This document shows positions 1-10,248 of a stretch of DNA of 64,000 bases, piece after piece. Numbering within the stretch: position 1 is the stretch's first letter; the number at the start of each line of letters is the position of its first letter. Source of the stretch: Bartonella tribocorum (GTDB lineage: Bacteria > Pseudomonadota > Alphaproteobacteria > Rhizobiales > Rhizobiaceae); contig NZ_NJGE01000002.1 of the NCBI RefSeq assembly GCF_002777915.1, forward strand, positions 104,824 through 168,823, given 5' to 3'. The notes under the pieces are model-generated. The model ran no database searches, was not told where the DNA came from, and was given only the letters and a program-made list of their open reading frames with translations. The translations under genes and the position numbers were made by a program.

Positions 1-807
1 ATAGGGCTATAGCTTTTATCTCATTAAAGGCAATAATTTTTATACCGTTCGTGAGAGGATTTTCATAAGCACTTTTCAGGTTCACCGTTGTGAAATGAAC
101 TTAGAAACATTTAAAAAATGTCTTTTTAAAACAAACAAAGACATAAGAAAGATATCTATTTTGGCTAGATATCCTGCTTTGTATTATGAAGGATATGATC
201 TTACTATTACTATATAAAAATGAGAGAAATAAAAGGCAAAGCTTCATCTGCATATCTTAAAAGATATTGATATGTTTGAAAGTCGTAAAGCTGAATGAAA
301 AGGAAAGGGGCAGGAGAATATTTTATCTTTAAGGTTTTCTCACGCAATGAGTCTGTCTTTTTGCTTTAGAGATGCTTCAAACGAGATATATAATAATGCA
401 CGCCTATTGGGGATAGAAATATTGTAAGCAGAAAAACTCCCTCAAAATATGCTGTTGTATAAGATTTGAATGTTGACGAATAAACAACAGTAAAAGGATA
501 TGCTATTCATTTCACTCTTCTTACATTAAATAACCTCTATTGATATTATTATTTATTTCTTGAGAAGAAATGCACTAAATGCACTATTTGTGCAATATAA
601 TGATTTATTATAGGAGGTAATTCATTATTTTATTTGGAATGAGAGCCCAGAATAGTGCAGGATTTTTTCTATTTCAACTCTATTGATACTGAATCGATTA
701 AAATCACTGATTTGCACTTCAAAAGTAAGGCTGTATGTGGATACTCTTTAGGACGAAATAAAAATGCTTTTAAGAATGCAATGCTCTTGGGGGAAGATTA
801 AGACATA
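1..807. other. Left-edge region without a supported gene
   Basis: No complete gene is supported in this 0.8 kb stretch. Positions 5-217 on the + strand stay open for 70 codons, directly after an in-frame stop at 2-4 and ending at TAA 215-217. The only ATG lies mid-way, and I recognise no family in the translation, so it may be a decayed gene remnant. The remainder (218-807) is AT-rich with frequent stops in all frames. An isolated AGGAGG-like sequence near 613 leads to only a 15-codon frame. Nothing resembling a tRNA was seen. Confidence 0.5.
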
Positions 808-2901
808 TTATTTCCATCGACCAGAAAGCAGGTCGGTTTTTATATCTATTTTCCCAGTGAGTCTTGCTTTGTAGACACCATAATTTTCCATGACACGCAT
901 CACGTAATTGCGCGTTTCTGTATAAGGGATACGTTCAATCCAATCGATGACGTCATCAAGAGATTGTCCTCGAGGATCGCCATAACGTTTGATCCATTCA
1001 TCGACCCGACGGGGGCCAGCATTATAGCCAATAAGAGTTAGGATATAGGATCCATTAAAACGTTCTAATTGCTCATTGAGAAAATGGGCCCCTAATGTTG
1101 CATTATAGCGAGCATCATTGCTAAATTTTTTATGAGACCATGCGATTGAATATTTTTTTGCGAGTGCTTTTGCTGTTGTAGGAAGCAATTGAAGTATCCC
1201 TTGTGCACCTGCTTTTGATATGGCTGTTGGATTAAATTCGCTTTCTTGGCGTGCAATGGCATAGATAAGCGATTTTTCTTCTACAGAAATATGAGTAGAA
1301 GCTGGTATGGCACCTAGAGGATGAGAAAGTGCTCCGACATTTTTTCCTTGAAAAGCAGCTATTTTCCCGATTTTGAGGCTGGTATAATAGTCACCATTTT
1401 TTTCTGCCATAACAGCCAGAAGAGCTAATTCACCGGGACTTTCTATTTTTTTTCCAAGTTCTCTATAAAAAACTTTAGCAAAGTCAGCATAGCCGGCTTC
1501 TTCAATACGTTGAATTGCTTTGATCGCTTGTCGTGCACTAAAATGCTGTCGTTCAGCGGTTGTTGGTTTAGGAAAAGAAATATTAAGCTTTTTTTGGTTG
1601 AGTCGTGCAGCGGCTAATTGGCCATAATAAGTTGCACCAAAATGAGTTGCGCGATGAAAGTAATGCTGGGCATTTTTGTGTTCTCCTAGCGTTTCTGCTG
1701 CTCGCCCCATCCAGTAATATCCACGTGATGCAGAAAAAGGTGAAGAGGAGAGTTGAGGAATGCGTGAAAAATGCTGCATTGCCAATTTAGGGTTATGAAG
1801 AAACCGTAGTGCGTACCATCCTGCATGAAACTCAGCATCAACAGCTAATGCAGATGTCATGCCAGTGTGCATCGCAACAAGTTGATAAGCTATTTGGGGT
1901 TTGTTTAAATCGAGCATTTCTCGAGAAAGGGCGCGTTGCTCTTTCCACAATGAATGAGGGTTCATAAGATGGAGAGTATCTTTTGATGTTTTCATCATAA
2001 GTGTTGCGGCGGCATCATATTGCTCTGTTCGCCGAAGATGGCGCATTCGAGTAAACTGGAAGAGAGGCTCTTTTTTCCATGTTCTCTCTATAGCTTGTAA
2101 TTTTTTTGTCGCTCTAGGATCATTTTTTTCAACGGCGACAAAAGCATCAAAAAGAGATTGAGCACGGGCTAATTTTGCAACGCGTGCCGCTGAATCAAAA
2201 CGATGTGCATACAGCATAAACTGCATGCGTTTTAAATGGTCAATAGGTTTTAAAGCAGCGCTTGCATTGTTAAGAACAAACACTTCTTCTTTTGCATTAA
2301 GCGGTGTTTTATGCCACCATGGTGCAATAACATGTTGAGCATGGCTGACTTGTCCGGTTGCAATAAGTGCTTTAGCGAAGAGAGCCATGCCTTGTGCTGT
2401 GAGAGGGGGGTGATGAGAAAATTTTTGGATGATGGTGCGTGTGACATTGGTTTCGTTAAGAAAAGCACGTTCTGCATTGCGTTGCATCGTTTCTATACCG
2501 GGCCATCCTTGTAGTATGTTGATGGCATTATATATTTCAAAGCTTGGTATATTATCTTGGTTTGATAGCCCCAGCGCCCATGTCAAAATATGACGATCAA
2601 GGCTATGTTTTTCCATTGAATTACGAAGGTTTATTGTTTTTGCAATGTTGTTGTTTGCAAGAGCATCTAGCCCAGCTTTTAATTGCTTGAGTGTCGCTGT
2701 ATTGTGTGATGTTGTGTGTCTTTGTTGAAGAGATTCTTGAACTTCTTGTTTAACAGTAAAGGGGATAGGACGTGTCGAAGGAATAGGTGTTTTTCCATGT
2801 AAAAGAGGTGTTTGTGCATAGGCACTTGAAAATAAGATTCTTATTGCCAGTATAAGTGCAGTAAAGGTTGATACGAAAAGAGAGGTGGAAAACACACGCA
2901 T
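808..2901 (-). CDS. slt: Soluble lytic murein transglycosylase (Slt-type)
   Basis: This is a periplasmic peptidoglycan-cleaving enzyme of the Slt70 type, producing 1,6-anhydromuropeptides during wall turnover. The ATG at 2901 gives 697 residues. A longer TTG-initiated frame to 2934 would push the signal peptide inward. The N-terminus is a clear signal peptide ending SSAYA. Then comes a long alpha-helical, TPR-like superhelical region. The C-terminal SLT domain carries ARQESEFNP (catalytic Glu near residue 552), followed by AQGILQLLPTTAK and the LIGYNAGPRRV motif. It is monocistronic and divergent from dapA. The family assignment is firm; the exact paralog name is inferred. Confidence 0.9.
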   Translation of the reverse strand: MRVFSTSLFVSTFTALILAIRILFSSAYAQTPLLHGKTPIPSTRPIPFTVKQEVQESLQQRHTTSHNTATLKQLKAGLDALANNNIAKTINLRNSMEKHSLDRHILTWALGLSNQDNIPSFEIYNAINILQGWPGIETMQRNAERAFLNETNVTRTIIQKFSHHPPLTAQGMALFAKALIATGQVSHAQHVIAPWWHKTPLNAKEEVFVLNNASAALKPIDHLKRMQFMLYAHRFDSAARVAKLARAQSLFDAFVAVEKNDPRATKKLQAIERTWKKEPLFQFTRMRHLRRTEQYDAAATLMMKTSKDTLHLMNPHSLWKEQRALSREMLDLNKPQIAYQLVAMHTGMTSALAVDAEFHAGWYALRFLHNPKLAMQHFSRIPQLSSSPFSASRGYYWMGRAAETLGEHKNAQHYFHRATHFGATYYGQLAAARLNQKKLNISFPKPTTAERQHFSARQAIKAIQRIEEAGYADFAKVFYRELGKKIESPGELALLAVMAEKNGDYYTSLKIGKIAAFQGKNVGALSHPLGAIPASTHISVEEKSLIYAIARQESEFNPTAISKAGAQGILQLLPTTAKALAKKYSIAWSHKKFSNDARYNATLGAHFLNEQLERFNGSYILTLIGYNAGPRRVDEWIKRYGDPRGQSLDDVIDWIERIPYTETRNYVMRVMENYGVYKARLTGKIDIKTDLLSGRWK

Positions 2902-3155
2902 AGAGAAAAGACCTTGGGACCTTGCTTTTTGCAAAAACTTAAGGGTTTATAGAACACAAGCATGAAAAACCCGTTAATACAGACAGCTTATTTTAAAGCA
3001 ACGTTCGAAATTTAATAAGGAGGGACATGTTTATCTTATGGAGGCTTTTTTTGAAATTCATCTTGCTTCAATGATAGAGCAAGATTATGCTCTATTTAAA
3101 GTTTATAAAGGCGATTATTAAAAAAAATAAAAGCGAACATTATAGGGAGTTTATC

Positions 3156-4040
3156 ATGCTCAAGGGAGCTATAACTGCGCTTATCACACCGTTTGATCAG
3201 AAGGGTGCAATTGATGAGAAAGCGTTTTGTGATTTTGTTGAGTGGCAGATCACACAAGGGATTAACGGTGTAAGCCCTGTTGGGACAACAGGTGAATCAG
3301 CAACTTTGAGTCATGAAGAACATAAGCGAATTATAGCATTGTGTGTTGAGCAGGTCGCAAAGCGTGTTCCTGTTGTTGCTGGAGCAGGATCCAATAGCAC
3401 AAGCGAGGCTGTAGAGCTTGCGCAGTATGCGCAAAAAGCTGGTGCAGATGCCATTTTGGTTGTAACCCCCTATTATAATAGACCCAATCAGTCTGGTTTA
3501 TATAAACATTTTTCTTCCATTGCCAAAGCTGTTTCTCTTCCGATTATAATTTATAATATTCCGGGTCGTTCTGTTATCGATATGGCTGTGGAAACGATGA
3601 GAGATCTTTATCAAAATTTTAATAATATCATTGGTGTTAAAGATGCAACAAGCAGAATTGAGCGCGTGAGTGAACAAGGTGAAAAGTGTGGCAAAGATTT
3701 TGTGCAGCTTTCCGGTGATGATTGTACAGCATTAGGTTTTAATGCACATGGAGGTGTCGGGTGTATTTCAGTTTCCTCCAATGTTGCTCCAAAACTTTGC
3801 GCAGAGCTTCAAGCCGCTTGTTTTCGTGGTGATTATAAAACAGCACGAGAATTAAATGATCGCCTCATGCCTCTCAATCGTGCTGTGTTTATTGAACCTA
3901 GTCCGGCAGGTATTAAATATGCTGCTGCAAAATTGGGGTTTTGTGGTGAGACTGTGCGTTCTCCGATTGTTCCATTAACAGAGAGCACAAAGAAGATTAT
4001 TGATGCAGCTCTTCGTCATGCTGGTCTTTTAAAAGCATAA
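3156..4040 (+). CDS. dapA: 4-hydroxy-tetrahydrodipicolinate synthase
   Basis: The enzyme condenses pyruvate with aspartate semialdehyde, the first committed step of the lysine and meso-diaminopimelate branch that feeds peptidoglycan. The ATG at 3156 follows AGGGAG with good spacing and gives 294 residues, the normal DapA length. The frame is open from 3087, but those extra 23 residues do not look like DapA. Visible family features are the [11 protein letters not shown] segment, VVTPYYNRP with its Tyr, IIYNIPGRS, and the Schiff-base Lys in IIGVKDAT. It lies 18 bases upstream of smpB, so co-transcription is likely. Confidence 0.95.
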   Translation: MLKGAITALITPFDQKGAIDEKAFCDFVEWQITQGINGVSPVGTTGESATLSHEEHKRIIALCVEQVAKRVPVVAGAGSNSTSEAVELAQYAQKAGADAILVVTPYYNRPNQSGLYKHFSSIAKAVSLPIIIYNIPGRSVIDMAVETMRDLYQNFNNIIGVKDATSRIERVSEQGEKCGKDFVQLSGDDCTALGFNAHGGVGCISVSSNVAPKLCAELQAACFRGDYKTARELNDRLMPLNRAVFIEPSPAGIKYAAAKLGFCGETVRSPIVPLTESTKKIIDAALRHAGLLKA

Positions 4041-4058
4041 AAAGATATTGACAAAGCC

Positions 4059-4535
4059 ATGAATAAAAAAAAGAACGCGCCCGTACGGAAAATAATTGCT
4101 GACAATCGTAAAGCACGTTTTAATTTTGAAATCCTTAATAATCTTGAGGCAGGCCTTGTTCTTCAAGGAGCGGAAGTGAAATCTTTACGTTCTAATCATG
4201 CTAATATTGCTGAAAGCTATGCTAGTTTTGAAAATGGAGAATTATGGTTAGTAAACAGCTATATTCCTGAATATACGCAGGCTAATCGTTTTAATCATGA
4301 GCCGCGACGTTTGCGTAAGTTATTGCTTTCAAAACGTGAAATGGCACGCTTTTTTAATGCGACGTCCCGTGAAGGAATGACACTTGTTCCCCTTAAACTT
4401 TATTTTAATGAACGTGGACGCGTTAAGTTAGAGATTGCTTTAGCACGTGGGAAAAAACTTCATGATAAGCGTGAAACGGAAAAAAAACGAGATTGGGGAC
4501 GTGAAAAAGCAAGACTTTTAAAAAGATATGGATGA
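4059..4535 (+). CDS. smpB: SsrA-binding protein SmpB
   Basis: SmpB binds tmRNA and carries it to stalled ribosomes for trans-translation. The 158-residue length is typical. The N-terminal [12 protein letters not shown] and the [13 protein letters not shown] segment match the OB-fold core, and the basic C-terminal tail ([17 protein letters not shown]) is the part that enters the decoding site. It directly follows dapA, an order common in alphaproteobacteria. The tmRNA gene itself is not in the window. Confidence 0.95.
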   Translation: MNKKKNAPVRKIIADNRKARFNFEILNNLEAGLVLQGAEVKSLRSNHANIAESYASFENGELWLVNSYIPEYTQANRFNHEPRRLRKLLLSKREMARFFNATSREGMTLVPLKLYFNERGRVKLEIALARGKKLHDKRETEKKRDWGREKARLLKRYG

Positions 4536-4578
4536 TCGATAGGGCTGTCCTTCATTTATAGTGCTTTTTAAAATAGTT

Positions 4579-5262
4579 TTAGCATTGATCTAAGTATGTT
4601 TTTGCTGCTTGAAAAATTTGATGAAACATGGCGTCTGTCAAGCGACCAGTATTCGTATTATAACGAGAACAGTGATAGCTTGAAAAAATGCGCAATCTTC
4701 CAACGTTATTGATTTTACCATGTTCAAAAGGGTGAGCTAAAACTTTTGCATTAAGAGCACGTATGGTTGAGTGGTGTGCAATGGTTCCTAAGGTAATAAC
4801 GGCTTTAAGTTTGGGAAGGTTTGTTAAAAGAGGTGAAAAGAAAGAGCGGCACGTGTTAATTTCTGCACCGGTGGGTTTATTTTCTGGTGGAACACAACGA
4901 ACAGAGTTAACGATTGCAACATCAATCAGTTCAAGGTTATCGTCTGCTCTTTCTTCAAAGGTTCCTTGGGCAAACCCGAATTTTTTCAAAGTAGAATAAA
5001 GTAAGTGCCCCGCATAATCACCCGTGAATGGACGTCCAGTTCGATTGGCGCCGCGTAATCCAGGAGCAAGGCCAACAATGAGAAGGCGCGTTGTGTCTGC
5101 ACCTTTATAGGGAAAGAAAGGGCGTACTGGTGCGTTATGCCAACGTGGTTCTTTCACACGCCAGTCAGCGATAAATTGATGGAGTCTAGGGCATAAATTG
5201 CAATTTCGGGGTGGCTCTGGGCAAAGCGAAGTTAATGGGCTATTCATGGCGTTAGGCATCAA
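4579..5262 (-). CDS. Family 5 (UDGb-like) uracil-DNA glycosylase
   Basis: This is a base-excision repair enzyme removing uracil, and possibly other deaminated bases, from DNA. The 227 residues show the family 5 motif GLAPGLRGANRTGRPFTGD and a C-terminal YHCSRYNTNTGRLT motif corresponding to the HPS-x-N-x-TGR-x-T loop. Cysteines in CNLCP near the N-terminus and CVPP/CRSF mid-protein fit the 4Fe-4S cluster of this family. It converges on smpB and is separated from rpoZ by a 450 bp gap. The family call is based on motif recognition; substrate range is not visible. Confidence 0.85.
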   Translation of the reverse strand: MMPNAMNSPLTSLCPEPPRNCNLCPRLHQFIADWRVKEPRWHNAPVRPFFPYKGADTTRLLIVGLAPGLRGANRTGRPFTGDYAGHLLYSTLKKFGFAQGTFEERADDNLELIDVAIVNSVRCVPPENKPTGAEINTCRSFFSPLLTNLPKLKAVITLGTIAHHSTIRALNAKVLAHPFEHGKINNVGRLRIFSSYHCSRYNTNTGRLTDAMFHQIFQAAKTYLDQC

Positions 5263-5712
5263 TCGTTTTTATTCTTTTGAGTCTTTTATAGCGTATATGG
5301 CGGGTCATGTTTTGATAAACAACCTAAAATATCAATAAACTATTTTGGAAGAAAATTTAATATAAGCTTATAGCTGATTATGATGTAACGAAAGGCAATC
5401 TTTCAGTCATTTATTCGATGAATAAGAGTGTAATACAGAGTGATGTTTAGAGGAAAAATTCTGTCTTTCATAAATATATTATTATAAAAAGTGAGCATAA
5501 AGCTGTTGCTATTTGGAAAATTTTTAAAAAGAAGCTTTGATAAAGAACATGAATAGGATATACATTTTTTATAAAGTTTCCAAGAATTTTCTCAAATAAG
5601 TTTTTTAAGCAAAAAATATGAAAGCTTGTGTTGTTTTTCTTGTGTTTTATTTCGATTATTGTATATACTCCTCTATCCACTATTAATTTTTTTATTTGAG
5701 AAAGAAGCATAA
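5263..5712. other. Intergenic region upstream of rpoZ
   Basis: This AT-rich gap lies between the divergent udg and rpoZ genes, and no coding frame of credible composition is seen. It must hold the udg promoter on the left and the rpoZ promoter on the right; a candidate for the latter is listed separately. No tRNA-like structure was seen. Confidence 0.5.
5640..5669 (+). promoter_or_regulatory. Candidate sigma-70-like promoter for rpoZ-rsh
   Basis: TTGTGT at 5640-5645 and TATACT at 5664-5669 are separated by 18 bases, and the -10 box lies 43 bases before the rpoZ ATG. Spacing and boxes fit a housekeeping promoter. In such AT-rich DNA similar matches occur by chance, so this is only a candidate. 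Confidence 0.4.
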
Positions 5713-6111
5713 ATGGCCCGCGTAACAGTAGAAGATTGTATTGATAAAGTTGATAACCGCTTTGAATTGGTACTTTTAGCAGGTCATCGGGCGCGTCAGA
5801 TTTCACAAGGGGCGCAGATTACAGTTGATCGGAATAATGATAAAAATCCAGTTGTTGCTTTGCGTGAAATAGCAGAAGAAACATTGTCGCCTGCTGATTT
5901 AAAAGAGGATCTTATTCATTCGCTGCAAAAGCATGTGGAAGTAGATGAGCCGGAAATGGCAAGTGAATTTATCACCCATTCAAGTGAAGCTGAAAGTGTT
6001 TTTAATACTTCATCGCAAGAAGAAGGGACTTCATTTGATCATATGTCAGAAGAAGAGCTTTTAGCAGGAATTGAAGGTTTGGTTGTTCCAGAAAAAAGTG
6101 ACGATTATTAA
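5713..6111 (+). CDS. rpoZ: RNA polymerase omega subunit
   Basis: Omega is the small RNA polymerase subunit that helps fold and assemble beta-prime. The N-terminal [29 protein letters not shown] and [11 protein letters not shown] are characteristic. The 132-residue length with an acidic, low-complexity tail is typical of alphaproteobacterial omega. The start follows GAGAAAGAAG. It sits immediately before the rsh stringent-response gene, the classical rpoZ-spoT arrangement. Confidence 0.95.
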   Translation: MARVTVEDCIDKVDNRFELVLLAGHRARQISQGAQITVDRNNDKNPVVALREIAEETLSPADLKEDLIHSLQKHVEVDEPEMASEFITHSSEAESVFNTSSQEEGTSFDHMSEEELLAGIEGLVVPEKSDDY

Positions 6112-6247
6112 TTGCGCCGGATAATATGATAATATTACAGGGGTAAAGATGCCTTGTTATGTAAGGAGCAATTATTTTTCTTGTCTTTTATTGACAAGAT
6201 GTGTTCAATAAGGATTAGAGGCGTGAAAAGATAAAGGATATGCTCGT

Positions 6248-8470
6248 ATGATGCGTCAGTGTGAGCTTGTTGGGCGTGTTCAGCGTTACAAGTCTGACGT
6301 AGATGAGGCTCTTTTAAACAGAGCTTATGATTATGCAATGAGAAAGCATGCACATCAAAAGCGTGCGTCAGGTGATCTTTATTTTTCTCATCCTTTAGAA
6401 GTTGCTGCTATTTTAACAGATATGCGGTTGGACGAAGCAACGATTGCTGTTGCTCTTTTGCATGATACAATTGAAGATACAAGTGCTACACGAGCAGAAA
6501 TTGATCAGCTTTTTGGTTCTGAAATTGGGAAGTTGGTTGAAGGGCTTACAAAGCTTAATAAGCTTGATCTTGTCTCCAAAAAAGCTGTACAGGCAGAAAA
6601 TCTTCGTAAACTTCTTATTGCCATTTCTGATGATGTTCGTGTCCTTTTAGTTAAACTTGCAGACCGCCTTCATAATATGCGTACCCTTGGTGTTATGCGA
6701 GACGATAAACGTCGACGAATTGCTGAGGAGACAATGGATATTTATGCGCCACTTGCGGGCCGTATGGGTATGCAGGATATGCGCGAGGAACTAGAGGATC
6801 TCTCTTTCTTTTATTTAAATCCAGAAGGTTATCGTACGATTACCAATAGACTTTCTGAATTATTGAAGCACAACCGTGATTTGCTTTCCACAATTGAGAA
6901 TGAATTGACAAAACTTTTTTTGGAAAATGGCATTAAAGCAGATGTTAAAAGCCGTCAGAAAAAATCCTATTCAGTTTTTCGCAAAATGGAAAGTAAAGCA
7001 TTATCTTTTGAACAGCTATCGGATATTTTTGGATTTCGGGTGATTGTTGAATCCGTGAATGATTGTTATCGTGCTCTTGGTGTTATCCATACGACATGGC
7101 CGATGGTTCCTGGTCGTTTTAAAGATTATATCTCTATACCAAAGCAAAATGATTATCGTTCTATTCATACAACCATTGTGGGACCTTCGAGACAACGCGT
7201 TGAATTGCAAATTAGAACGGCTGTCATGAATGAAGTTGCTGAATATGGGGTTGCTGCCCATTCCATATATAAAGAGCAAGGTTCCAATTATTCGACTTCG
7301 AAATTGTCAAGCGAAACGAATGCCTATGCATGGTTGCGTCAAACGATACAATCTTTATCTGATGGTGATAATCCGGAAGAGTTTTTAGAACATACAAAGC
7401 TTGAGCTTTTTCAAGACCAAGTTTTTTGTTTTACGCCAAAAGGTCGATTAATTGCTTTTCCTAAAGGCGCAACACCTATTGATTTTGCGTATGCTGTTCA
7501 TACAGATATCGGTGATTCTTGCGTGGGTGTAAAAATCAATGGTCGTATTATGCCTTTAATGACTAAATTAAAAAATGGTGACGAAGTTGATATTATCCGT
7601 TCACATGCTCAAATTCCGCCAGCTGCATGGGAATTTCTTGTTGTCACAGGGAAAGCACGTTCAGCTATTCGACGTGCAAGCCGAGCAGCGGTACGTAAGC
7701 AATATTCGGGTTTAGGATATCGTATTCTTGAGCGTTCTTTTGAATATATGGGAAAACAATTTTCAAAAGATGTTTTGAAGAAAGTTTTGCCACGTTTGGC
7801 ACGTAAAGATGTAGAAGATGTATTGGCTGCTGTTGGGCGTGGAGAGCTATTTTCTGCTGATGTAATTAAAGCAGTTTATCCTGATTATCAAGAGCGTGTT
7901 GTACAAAAGTCATCTTTTAAGCCTGGAGAAGAAGGGTGGTTTAATATTGAAAATGCTCAAGGGATGATTTTTAAAGTTCCAGAAAATGAAAAGGATACAA
8001 TGATTGAGAATCATCAATCTAAAGCATTACCTATTCGAGGAACCAGTGGAGATATTCCTGTACGTTTTTCACCAGAAGGAGCTGTTCCTGGAGATCGGAT
8101 TGTTGGTATTATGCAACCAGGCGCGGGGATCGTTATTTATCCAATACAGTCTTCGGCTTTGATGGCGTATGACGATCAACCAGAACGATGGATTGATGTC
8201 CGCTGGGATATTGATGCCCAAATGAATGAACGGTTTCCTGCACGGATGAATATTTTGGCTGTAAATAATCCTGGTTCTTTAGCTGAAATTACGCAAATAA
8301 TTTCTGCTAACGATGCCAATATCCAAAATTTATCTTTTATCCGTACAGCACCAGATTTTACAGAAATGATGATTGATTTAGAAGTTTGGGATTTAAAACA
8401 TTTGAATCGTATTTTTTCTCAGTTAAAAAAAGCAGATTCAGTCAGTACAGTACGGCGGGTTCATGGATAA
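6248..8470 (+). CDS. rsh: Bifunctional (p)ppGpp synthetase/hydrolase (RelA/SpoT homolog)
   Basis: This is the stringent-response enzyme making and degrading (p)ppGpp. The 740 residues show, in order, an HD hydrolase domain with YFSHPLEVA and ALLHDTIEDT, the synthetase domain with FGFRVIVE and KDYISIPKQNDYRSIHTT, a TGS domain (CFTPKGRLIAFPKGATPIDF), and a C-terminal ACT domain (ARMNILAVNNPGSLAEIT). Alphaproteobacteria usually carry a single bifunctional Rsh; both catalytic motif sets are present here, so both activities are expected. It follows rpoZ by 136 bases and its last codons overlap a possible upstream start of pyrE. Confidence 0.95.
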   Translation: MMRQCELVGRVQRYKSDVDEALLNRAYDYAMRKHAHQKRASGDLYFSHPLEVAAILTDMRLDEATIAVALLHDTIEDTSATRAEIDQLFGSEIGKLVEGLTKLNKLDLVSKKAVQAENLRKLLIAISDDVRVLLVKLADRLHNMRTLGVMRDDKRRRIAEETMDIYAPLAGRMGMQDMREELEDLSFFYLNPEGYRTITNRLSELLKHNRDLLSTIENELTKLFLENGIKADVKSRQKKSYSVFRKMESKALSFEQLSDIFGFRVIVESVNDCYRALGVIHTTWPMVPGRFKDYISIPKQNDYRSIHTTIVGPSRQRVELQIRTAVMNEVAEYGVAAHSIYKEQGSNYSTSKLSSETNAYAWLRQTIQSLSDGDNPEEFLEHTKLELFQDQVFCFTPKGRLIAFPKGATPIDFAYAVHTDIGDSCVGVKINGRIMPLMTKLKNGDEVDIIRSHAQIPPAAWEFLVVTGKARSAIRRASRAAVRKQYSGLGYRILERSFEYMGKQFSKDVLKKVLPRLARKDVEDVLAAVGRGELFSADVIKAVYPDYQERVVQKSSFKPGEEGWFNIENAQGMIFKVPENEKDTMIENHQSKALPIRGTSGDIPVRFSPEGAVPGDRIVGIMQPGAGIVIYPIQSSALMAYDDQPERWIDVRWDIDAQMNERFPARMNILAVNNPGSLAEITQIISANDANIQNLSFIRTAPDFTEMMIDLEVWDLKHLNRIFSQLKKADSVSTVRRVHG

Positions 8471-8486
8471 CAAGAAAGATTTTGCA

Positions 8487-9065
8487 ATGAATACACAAGA
8501 TGTCATTGATATTTTTAAACAAGCAGATGCTATTCTAGAAGGGCATTTTATTTTAACATCGGGGCGCCATAGTGCAATTTATATGCAAAAGGCGAAGGTG
8601 TTTATGCATGCTGACTTGACGGAAAAGCTCTGTCGTGGATTAGCTGAAAAAATAAAAGAATCTATCACAGAACCAATTGATTATGTCGTTGGTCCCGCAA
8701 TTGGCGGTCTTATCCCTTCCTATGAGACTTCACGTCACCTTGGTGTTCCTTCTCTTTGGGTAGAGCGTGTCAATGGCGTCTTTGAATTGCGTCGTTTTGA
8801 AATTCAGAAGGGCGTACGGGTTGTTATTGTCGAAGATATTGTAACAACGGGTCTTTCTATTCGTGAGACTATTGAGGCGTTGGCAGCAGCAGGAGCAGAG
8901 ATTTTGGCAAGTGCGTGTATCCTTGATCGTTCTGGTGGCAAGGTTGATGTTGGCGTTCCATTAATTGCGCTTGCTGAATACGAGATAGCCTCTTATGCGA
9001 GTGATGCACTTCCGGCAGATCTTTCTGTTCTTCCAGCGATTAAGCCAGGCAGTCGAAATATTTAA
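8487..9065 (+). CDS. pyrE: Orotate phosphoribosyltransferase
   Basis: PyrE transfers phosphoribose from PRPP to orotate, the fifth step of de novo UMP synthesis. The PRPP-binding loop VVIVEDIVTTGLS is clear and the 192-residue length from ATG 8487 is normal. An ATG at 8463 would overlap rsh by 8 bases and add 8 residues; the AAGAAAG just before 8487 favours the shorter form. It is likely translationally linked to rsh. Confidence 0.93.
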   Translation: MNTQDVIDIFKQADAILEGHFILTSGRHSAIYMQKAKVFMHADLTEKLCRGLAEKIKESITEPIDYVVGPAIGGLIPSYETSRHLGVPSLWVERVNGVFELRRFEIQKGVRVVIVEDIVTTGLSIRETIEALAAAGAEILASACILDRSGGKVDVGVPLIALAEYEIASYASDALPADLSVLPAIKPGSRNI

Positions 9066-9138
9066 TTGTTTTTCTATTTTTTTTTATGCAAAAACTTAAA
9101 AAGATTAATTTGGATAATATAGATTATTTCATCATCAG

Positions 9139-9747
9139 ATGTGTATTGAGAGTCATATGCTTTTTCGTCGTCGAGAACCAATAGATTTTGTAACGCGTAT
9201 TCGACTTTGGTTATGGCCACGTCGTTCATTTTCTCGCTCATTTTCTTATATCTATAAACGTATTTTGCGGATATCAGCAACACCGCATGAAGTTGCGTTA
9301 GGGTTTGCTATAGGCATTTTTTTAGCCTGTTCCCCTGTCTTTGGGGTGCATATTATCTTGGCAATATTTTTTTCTTGGATTTTGCGTGCAAACTTTGCGG
9401 CTGCAATCATTGGGACGGTTTTTTCTAATCCACTCACGTTTTTATTGATTGTTATGGCTGATTATAAAGTAGGGTATTTTTGTTTATCGCTTTTTAGTGA
9501 TGTCAATGAGATTTCTCTTTCTCAAATTCGTGCTCTATTTAATGGTTTGACAGTGTCAAATTTTTCTCTGCTTTTTAAAGGTGCGTGGGATTCAATTATG
9601 AGTCCTATGATTTTAGGTGGAACTCTTTTAGGTGTTGTTTTTGGTGGTTTATCTTATATAGGTGTTTACAGAGCAACGGTTCGTTTTAAACAAAAGCGAT
9701 ATCAAAAGATTATAAAAAAAAGGCGTTTAAAGAAGCGTTCATCGTAA
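9139..9747 (+). CDS. DUF2062 membrane protein
   Basis: This 202-residue protein belongs to the DUF2062 family. A basic N-terminus ([15 protein letters not shown]) precedes the conserved [24 protein letters not shown] segment, whose hydrophobic stretches suggest two or three membrane helices. Further helices follow near residues 150-180, and the end is very basic ([15 protein letters not shown]). The function is unknown; the family commonly sits between pyrE and acpS in Hyphomicrobiales. A second ATG at 9157 is also a possible start. Confidence 0.8.
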   Translation: MCIESHMLFRRREPIDFVTRIRLWLWPRRSFSRSFSYIYKRILRISATPHEVALGFAIGIFLACSPVFGVHIILAIFFSWILRANFAAAIIGTVFSNPLTFLLIVMADYKVGYFCLSLFSDVNEISLSQIRALFNGLTVSNFSLLFKGAWDSIMSPMILGGTLLGVVFGGLSYIGVYRATVRFKQKRYQKIIKKRRLKKRSS

Positions 9748-9767
9748 GAAAGATCGGGGTATATCTG

Positions 9768-10169
9768 ATGATTGTTGGTCTTGGAAATGATTTGGTTGAT
9801 ATACGACGGATTGAGAGAATGTTGGTTCGTTATGGCGAGCGCTTTATCCAACGTATTTTTACGGATATTGAAAGGAATAGATCCGAAAACCTCAAAAAAA
9901 GTTCTTCTTCTTATGCAAAAAGATTTGCTGCTAAAGAAGCGTGTGCTAAAGCCTTAGGGACGGGAATCGCTTGTGGTATCAATTGGAAAGACATGGGGGT
10001 GGTTAATCTACCATCTGGGAAACCAATCATGCAGTTAACAAATTGTGCGCAAGTGCAACTTCAGAAGTTATTACCTCCTCATCATGATGCGGTTATTCAT
10101 CTCAGCATAACTGATGATTTTCCTTGGGCGCAGGCATTCGTTATTATTGAAGCACTTCCACGTGGATAG
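9768..10169 (+). CDS. acpS: Holo-[acyl-carrier-protein] synthase
   Basis: AcpS transfers 4'-phosphopantetheine from CoA to the serine of ACP (acpP is at 39271 in this window). The Mg-binding Asp in [13 protein letters not shown] and the [13 protein letters not shown] motif identify the family, and 133 residues is the usual size. It follows the DUF2062 gene by 20 bases and precedes lepB in the same orientation. Confidence 0.94.
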   Translation: MIVGLGNDLVDIRRIERMLVRYGERFIQRIFTDIERNRSENLKKSSSSYAKRFAAKEACAKALGTGIACGINWKDMGVVNLPSGKPIMQLTNCAQVQLQKLLPPHHDAVIHLSITDDFPWAQAFVIIEALPRG

Positions 10170-10248
10170 ATGGCGTGAGAGATTGTGCTTTTATTATTTG
10201 AATATTATGATGGGAAAAGTTATATTTGTGATGAGAAGGCAGTTGGTG

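Noticed and set aside
6180..6198. CTTGTC/GACAAG hairpin upstream of rsh
   Set aside because: The 6-bp stem is not followed by a T tract on the coding strand and lies between two genes expected to be co-transcribed.
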